Below are positions 1 to 5,099 of a stretch of 13,229 nucleotides of DNA, one piece after another (position 1 is the first letter of the stretch; each line of letters opens with the position of its first letter). The position numbers were made by a program, and so were the translations under genes. Source of the DNA: Alphaproteobacteria bacterium UBA7691 (GTDB lineage: Bacteria; Pseudomonadota; Alphaproteobacteria; Ferrovibrionales; Ferrovibrionaceae); NCBI GenBank assembly GCA_002482765.1, contig DLGP01000093.1, forward strand, positions 1-13,229, given 5' to 3'. The notes under the pieces were generated by a model. The model did no database searches. It saw nothing but the letters and a program-made list of their open reading frames with translations, and had not been told where the DNA came from.

Positions 1-377
1 GCGGCGGCAGTGGCGGCAGTGGGGGCAGCGGCGGGCTGGCTGAAGCGCCGGCGCCGGGCAGCGACATGCTGCGCATCGGCATCGGCATCCATTGTGGCCG
101 CGTCATTGTTGGCGAAATGGGCCATGGCCGCGCCATCGGCCTCACGGCGGTGGGCGATGCGGTGAACACTGCCAGCCGGCTGGAAGCCGCAACCAAGGAT
201 TTCAGCGCCGAACTGGTGGTTTCCGAAGAAGTGACGCGCCGCGCCGATCTGGCCCCGGCTGCGCTACAGGCATCCGGCTGGCAGGCCGAAACCGTGCATC
301 TGCGCGGCAAGAGCGAGGCCTTGCAGGTTTATGTGCTGGATCGCCTGAGCCGGCTGTTGCCGCATCAAGGGGTCTAG
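1..377 (+). CDS. Class III adenylate/guanylate cyclase, C-terminal part (5' truncated)
   Basis: The frame is open from the left window edge to TAG at 375-377, so only the end of the gene is present; the ATG at 66 is internal. The visible part is the second half of a class III cyclase catalytic domain: RIGIGIHCG, then IVGEMG, then the AVGDAVNTASRLEA block. That block contains the Asn and Arg that stabilise the transition state in this family. The protein would make cAMP (or cGMP) from ATP (or GTP). The metal-binding aspartates and any sensor or membrane domain lie outside the window. Directly before the RIGIGIH strand is a low-complexity GGSGGSGGSGG stretch followed by an Ala/Pro-rich segment, which looks like a flexible insertion inside the catalytic domain. 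It converges with the sulfotransferase gene and is probably unrelated to the peptide cluster. The family is secure; the substrate is not. Confidence 0.88.
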   Translation, partial: GGSGGSGGSGGLAEAPAPGSDMLRIGIGIHCGRVIVGEMGHGRAIGLTAVGDAVNTASRLEAATKDFSAELVVSEEVTRRADLAPAALQASGWQAETVHLRGKSEALQVYVLDRLSRLLPHQGV

Positions 378-381
378 GGTG

Positions 382-421
382 CGGACCCATTATTGGCGGG
401 TCCGGGATTTCGCTATCCCGG
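382..421. terminator. Two overlapping hairpins between convergent genes
   Basis: Stem 1 is CGGACCC (382-388) with GGGTCCG (398-404) around a 9-base loop. Stem 2 is CCGGGAT (402-408) with ATCCCGG (415-421) around a 6-base loop. Both stems are perfect 7-bp pairs, and they share bases 402-404, so only one can form fully at a time. They lie where the cyclase gene (stop 377) meets the sulfotransferase gene (stop at 413, in the loop of stem 2). The position suits transcription termination for both strands, but neither stem is followed by a clear T run, so terminator function is inferred. Confidence 0.45.
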
Positions 422-1378
422 CTGTGCCTTGTGCAATGCCAGCAGGCGGGCATGTGCCGCCGCCATGAAACGGGTGCAGAGCTGCCGCATCTCCGGCGTC
501 GCGGCGGCGTGTTTGCGGTCGCTATCGGGGATGTAAACGCCCGCTGCTTCCTTGCGTTTGGAATAGAGGCGCGCCTGTGCATCCATCGCCATCCGTTCCG
601 CCGGCAGCGGCACGATGCCCAGCCGGGGGAGCAGGCGGTCGTGGATGGCGTCGGGCAATTCGGCATGGTCGATGATGATCCAATCCGCCGGCGCCCGTTC
701 AATGGCATCGGCCAGGGCATCCATGGCTTTGCCCAGGCAGCGGGCGATATATTCCTGGTCCGACATCGCCCGCTGCGCCGACCGGGCGACGCCACTGGCC
801 AGCGGTGCAATCTGCAATTCCTTGTTGCCGGCCCAGATCGGCGGCTTCAGCAGGTTGGAGACCAGAACCTCCAGCGGGTCGCGGATGATCATCAGCTTCG
901 GCAGCCCGGGGCGGCAGGCCGCCAGCAGGGGCAGGCTGAGCCATTCGAACAGGGCCAGCTTCAGTACCAGCGCCGTGGCCTGGGGTTTTATTGGCTGTCC
1001 CAAGCCGCCCAAAACCGCCTCCAGCGCCGCCTGCCGCATGACGGGCGGCGCCAGATGCCAAACCGGCCCGCAGAGACGCAGCATCACCCGTGGCTCGTCA
1101 TAGACTTGGCAATCGCGCAGGCAGTCCAGCATGCGGCTGACCAGGGTTGATCCGCAGCGCGTGACATGGAAGATCGCCAGCCGCAGCGGCAAGGCGGGGC
1201 CGACCGGAACAAAGTCTCGGATCGGCTTTTTCGGCAGGCTGGACCAGAAAAGCGCCCGATCCGCCGGCACGCGCGAGAAGCTTTGCAGCAATGGCGTATC
1301 GGGCGTCACCTCGACCAGGAAGAAGTAGCCGCCATCCCGGTCTGGAACGGCCTCAAAGGGCATGTAGATTGCCTTCAA
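413..1378 (-). CDS. PAPS-dependent sulfotransferase-like protein, putative RiPP tailoring enzyme
   Basis: A 321-residue protein with the two cofactor signatures of sulfotransferases. The 5'-phosphosulfate loop is HVTRCGSTLVSRML at about 71-84. The 3'-phosphate motif is IIRDPLEVLVSN at about 164-175, with Arg166 and Ser174 in the expected places. A conserved-looking DEP follows the first loop at about 94-96. By family it would move sulfate from PAPS to a hydroxyl or amine. The first 60 or so residues have no motif I recognise. The TTG start at 1378 overlaps the cyclase stop by 4 bases and has AGGAAGGG about 5 bases upstream; an ATG at 1363, with GAAGG ahead of it, is the alternative. The overlap implies co-translation with the cyclase, so the likely substrate is the peptide of this locus. 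The precursor core has no Tyr, so Ser or Thr would be modified. The fold is well supported; the substrate is inferred. Confidence 0.8.
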   Translation of the reverse strand: MKAIYMPFEAVPDRDGGYFFLVEVTPDTPLLQSFSRVPADRALFWSSLPKKPIRDFVPVGPALPLRLAIFHVTRCGSTLVSRMLDCLRDCQVYDEPRVMLRLCGPVWHLAPPVMRQAALEAVLGGLGQPIKPQATALVLKLALFEWLSLPLLAACRPGLPKLMIIRDPLEVLVSNLLKPPIWAGNKELQIAPLASGVARSAQRAMSDQEYIARCLGKAMDALADAIERAPADWIIIDHAELPDAIHDRLLPRLGIVPLPAERMAMDAQARLYSKRKEAAGVYIPDSDRKHAAATPEMRQLCTRFMAAAHARLLALHKAQPG

Positions 1379-3261
1379 TTACGCCCTTCCTGCATCAGAA
1401 TGAATTGCCCGACCCGAAGGCCCTGGCCGAGCGCGTTGCGAAGGTGATTGTGCCGGTCGCCCTGCTGGGCTTCCTCCACCGTGGCCGGCCAATCCTCGAA
1501 CAAGGCGCGCATACGGGGCAGGTCGAGGATTTCACGGGCCATGGAGGATTGTTCCAGGCGTTCCAGCTCCGAACCGATCCAGTCGCGCCGCCGGTTCATC
1601 CAGGTGAACCACTCGCCGCACATCCTGCCGCTCATTGGCTCGTTCACAATGGCGGATGGCAGGCGGTCGGCCAGGATGCGCCGGGCGATGCTGCGCGACA
1701 CACTGTTCCGGCGATACTGGTTTCGTGGCAGGGCAAGAAAGAATGCCACCAGGTCTGTGTCGCAAAACGGGTCGCGCTCGCTCCATGGATACCGTGCCGT
1801 GCGATAACTGCGCCTTGCCACCTGGTGGCGGGCGTGATCCAGGGCAAGGAGCTGGTTGTCGAGGTCAGGTGAGCCGGTGCGATAGGGCGGGCGGATGCTA
1901 AGGCTGTCTGGGCCGATCTGCCTTCGCTTCTGCGGGTTGAGCGGCAGGTATGACCGCCAGCCATCAACAGGACTGCCCAGCAAGCGCCTGATCCAGCTTT
2001 GCAGCTCAGGCGATAGCAGGGGGGCGAGCGCCGAGCCCTTGAACCGGCTCCACGCGCCCGCCTGATGCGGGGCGGTTTTGCGCAGATTGGCGATCAGCCC
2101 GGGCAGATCGCCATGCTTGAGCTGGTCGGCCAGCGCAAACATGCCAGTGTAGCTGAAGGTATAGTTTCCCATTTGACCGGACAGGACGACGGATGCCCCG
2201 ATTTCGCGCGCCTTGCGCTCGATCGAGCCATACATCCAGCCTTGCATGAACAGCCATTGGGCTGGCCAGTCACGCACCAGATAGCGGCCGCCGACCCCTT
2301 CTTCCTCCGGGCCTGACAATGCCGCATCAACGGCATGCCCGATCAGGTTTGGGTAGCGCTCGAAAACCGGCTGGACCCGTTCCCACTCGTCGTAGAAACC
2401 CTCACCGTTCAAGTCGGGCAGAATGGCCGTCGGATCATGGCGAACCGTGACCGTATGGATCTGGCCCGGATGAAGCCGGGCCGCCGTTGCCGTGACGGCG
2501 CTGGAATCCAATCCTGCCGATAATGTGCTGAGAACGCAGCCATCCTGCGGCAGCCGACGGGCAACCGCCCGGTCAAGAACCGCGCGGCCAGCTTCCACCA
2601 CCTCCCTGTCATCGCGGAATTTCAGGGTCCGGGGCGGCACGGGCGACCAATAGGGCCGCATCTGTATATCACCACGGCGCCAGACGAGCAGATGGCCCGG
2701 CGGCAGCATCTCGATCTTTGACCAGGCGGTGCGTGTGCCCGCCAGGTCTTCACGCCGCAGCAGGAAATAGACCAGGGCATCGGGGTCCGGGTTCCGTTCC
2801 ACTTCGCGACAGGCCAATAAAGCCTCGGCGGTCGAAGCGGCGATCAGGCTTTTTCCCGCCCGGAAAAAAAACAGACTACGCTGCCCCATCGGGTCGGTTG
2901 CCAGCAGCAGCTTTTCCTCGTGCTGTTGCCAATGGGCCAGGGCAAAATCCCCGTTCAGCCGCGCAAGCCCGTCCTCGCCCCACTTCAGTAGAAGGTGATC
3001 AACAACTTCCGCTTCCGCAGCGGCGCTGGCCAGGCCAATGGCTTGCGCAAGCTCGGCCCTGTTGTAGAACTGGCCGTCCACAAAAGAAGCCGGCATTCCG
3101 CTTGGCGGGCGTAGCCCTGGTGAAACGCCATTTTGTGTTGCTGATTGAAAGTAGAGTTCAAAATTCTTTGCTGCGGCGGCGCGCACCCATGGCAGAAGGC
3201 CCGAGCCGGGCCTGATATCCAGAGGCGGATCGCAATCGCCGCCGCATTTCAGCAGCATCAT
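1375..3261 (-). CDS. Asparagine-synthetase-like ATP-dependent cyclase (lasso-peptide C protein type)
   Basis: A 628-residue two-domain AsnB-family protein. The N-terminal half resembles the class II glutaminase fold (FVDGQFYN at about 60-67, ARLNGDFALAHW at about 100-111, DPMGQRSLFF at about 123-132). It lacks the catalytic Cys at position 2 (the protein begins MMLLKC), so it should not release ammonia from glutamine. The synthetase half has the pyrophosphate loop LSAGLDSS (about 247-254), then VLSGQMGNYTFSY (about 359-371) in place of the usual GGDE motif of true asparagine synthetases, and RDPFCDTDLVAFFLALP near 496-512. This pattern fits enzymes that adenylate a side-chain carboxylate and close a ring with an internal amine. 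The gene starts 6 bases after the precursor stop without a good ribosome site, which suggests translational coupling. A Met-Met start gives an alternative 3 bases downstream. Confidence is high for the family and moderate for the lasso role. Confidence 0.82.
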   Translation of the reverse strand: MMLLKCGGDCDPPLDIRPGSGLLPWVRAAAAKNFELYFQSATQNGVSPGLRPPSGMPASFVDGQFYNRAELAQAIGLASAAAEAEVVDHLLLKWGEDGLARLNGDFALAHWQQHEEKLLLATDPMGQRSLFFFRAGKSLIAASTAEALLACREVERNPDPDALVYFLLRREDLAGTRTAWSKIEMLPPGHLLVWRRGDIQMRPYWSPVPPRTLKFRDDREVVEAGRAVLDRAVARRLPQDGCVLSTLSAGLDSSAVTATAARLHPGQIHTVTVRHDPTAILPDLNGEGFYDEWERVQPVFERYPNLIGHAVDAALSGPEEEGVGGRYLVRDWPAQWLFMQGWMYGSIERKAREIGASVVLSGQMGNYTFSYTGMFALADQLKHGDLPGLIANLRKTAPHQAGAWSRFKGSALAPLLSPELQSWIRRLLGSPVDGWRSYLPLNPQKRRQIGPDSLSIRPPYRTGSPDLDNQLLALDHARHQVARRSYRTARYPWSERDPFCDTDLVAFFLALPRNQYRRNSVSRSIARRILADRLPSAIVNEPMSGRMCGEWFTWMNRRRDWIGSELERLEQSSMAREILDLPRMRALFEDWPATVEEAQQGDRHNHLRNALGQGLRVGQFILMQEGRN

Positions 3262-3267
3262 TTATGA

Positions 3268-3438
3268 TTATGAAGCAGAAGCCCAGGAAAGCGTATCCGT
3301 AAGGGGGCCACTCGTAGCAAGTGTCATCCCATCAATGGTGATTAGCTCGACCTGCGGGGCGGCCCAGACGCGCTTGGCGGGTGCTTCCGTGGCGGAATGA
3401 TCCAGAACAGCATGATCCCGATCTTTCGCCTGATCCAT
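3268..3438 (-). CDS. Putative lasso-peptide-type RiPP precursor
   Basis: A 56-residue peptide directly ahead of the cyclase gene. The start at 3438 is chosen because GGAAGGGG (3454-3447 on this strand) sits 8 bases upstream; an in-frame ATG at 3471 has no good site. The charged N-terminal part leads to VWAAPQVELITIDGMTL (24-40). Its W-x-x-P-x-V spacing resembles the Y-x-x-P-x-L leader motif that the RRE binds in proteobacterial lasso precursors, with Trp replacing Tyr. Thr39 would be the conserved -2 Thr, so cleavage after Leu40 gives the core ATSGPLTDTLSWASAS. That places Asp at position 8, inside the 7-9 window needed for a macrolactam, with Ala as residue 1. Starting at Gly44 would put Asp at position 5, too close. 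The core has seven Ser/Thr and ends in Ser, and has no Tyr or Cys. Function comes from context and motif; no core homologue is recognised. Confidence 0.7.
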   Translation of the reverse strand: MDQAKDRDHAVLDHSATEAPAKRVWAAPQVELITIDGMTLATSGPLTDTLSWASAS

Positions 3439-3498
3439 TCTGAATTCCCCTTCCAGTAGATATGGCGGCATGGCCTGAAGGCTGCCCCTGTTGCCTCG

Positions 3499-3527
3499 TG
3501 AATAATCGATACGGCGTTTGGTGGCAA
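3499..3527 (-). promoter_or_regulatory. Possible promoter for the peptide operon
   Basis: On the minus strand TTGCCA (3527-3522, five of six matches to the -35 consensus) is followed after 17 bases by TATTCA (3504-3499, three of six matches to -10). It lies about 60 bases upstream of the precursor start. The -35 element is good and the -10 poor, so this is a weak call. Confidence 0.3.
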
Positions 3528-3725
3528 GGTCGGATTAAAAATGCATAACCGGCATTGTCCGTGTGCGGTTTATGCGGGCGCAGGCATTATTGACAGGCTG
3601 GCGGCCCGTCTGAGGCGCTGGTTTCCGATCCGCTTGATCTGGCGCATAAATGCCACGATGTATGGAACAGTATCTTGTTCTATAACCGCGCGGTTGGACC
3701 TTGTTCCCCTTGTCTGGAAGTGACC
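3528..3725. other. Divergent intergenic region between precursor and RRE gene
   Basis: The whole divergent gap (3439-3725) is 287 bases. It is more AT-rich than the flanking genes near 3500-3545 and again near 3640-3685. It holds an interrupted palindrome GAACA (3665-3669) / TGTTC (3676-3680), with CTTGTTC (3674-3680) repeated at 3700-3706. A TATAAC at 3681-3686 could be a -10 element for the PqqD-like gene, but no good -35 accompanies it. A 60-codon open frame at 3541-3723 lacks a ribosome site and recognisable features. I see no convincing gene here; an operator is possible. Confidence 0.35.
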
Positions 3726-4004
3726 ATGCTAAACGCCCTCTCCCGCCTCTCCCGCTCTACCGATCCGCTGACCCAGGAGATTGGCGGGGAAATGGTGATG
3801 ATGAATGTGCAGTCTGGTAATTTTTTCAACCTGGATGCCGTTGGTACCGATATCTGGAACCGGATTGGCGATGGTATCAGCTTCGCTGAACTCTGCGCGG
3901 CCCTGGAACAGGATTATGATGCCGATGCGGCCACCATTGCCGGTGACGCGGCAACCTTTGTGAACAAAATGGCCGGCATGGGTCTGGTGATCATCGATCC
4001 GTGA
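3726..4004 (+). CDS. PqqD-like RiPP recognition element protein (lasso B1 type)
   Basis: A 92-residue protein of the PqqD family. GNFFNLDAVGTDIWNRI at about 31-47 is the family hallmark, followed by FAELCAALEQDYD and a helical C-terminal part ending VNKMAGMGLVIIDP. Such proteins form a small winged-helix RRE that holds the leader of a ribosomally made peptide against a beta strand and presents it to the modifying enzymes. The ATG at 3726 is chosen because GGAAG (3716-3720) lies 5 bases upstream; an upstream ATG at 3675 would add a non-family extension. The gene is divergent from the precursor-cyclase-sulfotransferase operon and is its natural partner, since no pqq genes are near. In split lasso systems the B1 gene is usually beside the B2 protease gene, but here the next gene encodes a DUF1003 membrane protein and no B2 is present. 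Confidence 0.83.
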   Translation: MLNALSRLSRSTDPLTQEIGGEMVMMNVQSGNFFNLDAVGTDIWNRIGDGISFAELCAALEQDYDADAATIAGDAATFVNKMAGMGLVIIDP

Positions 4005-4072
4005 TGCAAGACCGGCGTTTGGCGCAGCCGGAGCGGTCATGACCCTGTGTTGCGCTTAGCGGAGCGAATGAC

Positions 4073-4627
4073 ATGACTCAGACCAGCCAGACCGGTCTCG
4101 ACCCCCGGGATCATCAGCTTTTGAAGGAATTGCGCAGCCATCGCCGTGCGCATCGCAAGGCACTGCCGGCAATGCCGGCGAAAGTGCTGGAGCCAGAGAT
4201 GGCCATACCGCGCGGGCTGGGGGCGCAACTGGCCGATGCCGTGGCCGGCCGGGTCGGCTCATGGCCTTTTGTGCTCACTCAAACGGTTTTGCTGCTCGGC
4301 TGGATCGCCGGCAATGTCTGGTTCGGCGCCAGGACTGAAGGCGGGGGAGGAGCGTGGGACCCGTATCCCTTTATCCTGCTCAACCTGCTGCTGTCATTTC
4401 AGGCCGCCTACACGGCGCCGATCATCATGATGAGCCAGAACCGGCTGTCGGAAGTGGATCGCCGCCGCGCCGAGCAGGATTATCAGGTCAATGTGAAGGC
4501 GGAGCTGGAAATCGAATTGCTGCACCAGAAGATTGATCTGCTGCGGGAGCAGGAATTGCTGGCGCTGACCCGGGCAGTGGCCGGCCTGGCCGAGCGGCTG
4601 GAGCGCAAGATCGAGGGTTCAGCCTGA
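4073..4627 (+). CDS. DUF1003 family inner-membrane protein
   Basis: A 184-residue protein with a soluble basic N-terminal part (His/Arg-rich near 18-30) and two membrane segments, about 64-84 (WPFVLTQTVLLLGWIAGNVW) and about 98-120 (YPFILLNLLLSFQAAYTAP). These are followed by the DUF1003 signature SQNRLSEVDRRRAEQDYQVN at about 121-140 and a long amphipathic helix that may be a coiled coil (about 141-178). The family is common in bacteria and I know of no established function. CGGAG lies about 10 bases before the ATG. The gene follows the PqqD-like gene by 68 bases on the same strand and could be co-transcribed, but nothing links it to peptide maturation. Downstream lies the Fur-controlled heme promoter, so it is not part of that operon. 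Confidence 0.85.
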   Translation: MTQTSQTGLDPRDHQLLKELRSHRRAHRKALPAMPAKVLEPEMAIPRGLGAQLADAVAGRVGSWPFVLTQTVLLLGWIAGNVWFGARTEGGGGAWDPYPFILLNLLLSFQAAYTAPIIMMSQNRLSEVDRRRAEQDYQVNVKAELEIELLHQKIDLLREQELLALTRAVAGLAERLERKIEGSA

Positions 4628-4641
4628 TTTGGCCTCAATTT

Positions 4642-4661
4642 AATAATGCGAGTTATTCTTA
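4642..4661. promoter_or_regulatory. Upstream Fur-type box
   Basis: TGCGAGTTATTCTTA at 4647-4661, with flanking AATAA (4642-4646) and TTATT (4653-4657) forming a perfect 5-bp inverted repeat. It matches the downstream box in core bases and lies exactly 22 bp upstream of it, about two helical turns. It would support cooperative repressor binding when iron is sufficient. Box identity is by resemblance to Fur sites; Irr or RirA are alternative regulators in alphaproteobacteria. Confidence 0.6.
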
Positions 4662-4662
4662 C

Positions 4663-4690
4663 TTGCACTGCGAATGATTCTGCTTATACT
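4663..4690 (+). promoter_or_regulatory. Sigma70-like promoter of the heme operon with Fur-type box in the spacer
   Basis: TTGCAC (-35, 4663-4668) and TATACT (-10, 4685-4690) are separated by 16 bases. The spacer is TGCGAATGATTCTGCT, a Fur-like sequence (GAATGATTC core). A repressor bound there would cover both elements, giving iron-repressed expression of hemP and the genes behind it. Transcription should start near 4697, so the hemP start must lie downstream of that point. Confidence 0.72.
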
Positions 4691-4732
4691 GACCAACGTG
4701 GCCAGCCGGAATCCGGCATGCCACCTGGGGTT

Positions 4733-4969
4733 ATGGTAGAGATGAACGCTTCAAGCGAGGCGAAACAGCCCGGCACGCAGCCGGAAAACGCTGTTTCAGG
4801 CCAAAAAGACATGGTTTCACGCGCCGACCCGGCCAGCCGGGCCGATTCGTTGCCGAGACTGGACGCGCGCCGGCTGTTTGCCGCCACGCGCGAAGTCATC
4901 ATCGAGCATGAAGGTGCGGATTACCGTCTGCGGCTGACCGCCAACGGCAAGCTCATCCTCACCAAATAA
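4733..4969 (+). CDS. hemP: Hemin uptake protein HemP
   Basis: A 78-residue protein if started at ATG 4733 (GGGG just upstream), or 75 from ATG 4742. An in-frame ATG at 4646 is rejected because it lies inside the operator and upstream of the predicted transcription start. The last 35 residues are typical HemP: LDARRLFAATREVIIEHEG, then YRLRLTANGKLILTK to the C terminus. The N-terminal half is polar and looks disordered. HemP is a small protein encoded first or near first in many heme-uptake operons. Its biochemical role is poorly defined; in some bacteria it acts as an activator of heme receptor expression. Here it is directly behind the Fur-controlled promoter and 130 bases ahead of the receptor gene. 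The family is secure and the exact start is not. Confidence 0.85.
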   Translation: MVEMNASSEAKQPGTQPENAVSGQKDMVSRADPASRADSLPRLDARRLFAATREVIIEHEGADYRLRLTANGKLILTK

Positions 4970-5003
4970 CCCGCAGTTTCACGACCAGTCAGCCAGCCAC
5001 CTT

Positions 5004-5030
5004 GGGGCGGGCGGTTTTATGCCGCGCCCC
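5004..5030 (+). other. Hairpin in the hemP-receptor gap
   Basis: GGGGCG-GGC (5004-5012) pairs with GCC-CGCCCC (5021-5023 and 5025-5030), with one bulged G and an 8-base GGTTTTAT loop. No T run follows, so it is not a standard terminator. It may be a partial attenuator or an RNA-stability element that sets the hemP to receptor ratio. The flanks carry repeated AGCCAGCC motifs. Function is inferred from position only. Confidence 0.4.
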
Positions 5031-5099
5031 TCCGGTAGCCAGCCAGCCGAAATAGTCTTTCTTTTTCCCGCCGGCTGGCGGACTTACCGGAGGTAGATC

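Noticed and set aside
92..1150. 352-codon plus-strand frame across the cyclase end and the sulfotransferase
   Set aside because: It is out of frame with the nucleotide cyclase and antisense to the sulfotransferase with its two PAPS motifs; the protein is low-complexity Gln/Arg/Gly.
3665..3680. GAACA-N6-TGTTC considered as a LexA/SOS box
   Set aside because: The spacing and orientation do not fit the alphaproteobacterial GTTC-N7-GTTC direct repeat, and no SOS gene follows.
3541..3723. 60-codon frame in the divergent gap (begins MHNRHCPCAVYAG)
   Set aside because: No ribosome site, no family resemblance, and it is too short and lacks the catalytic pattern for a missing B2 protease.
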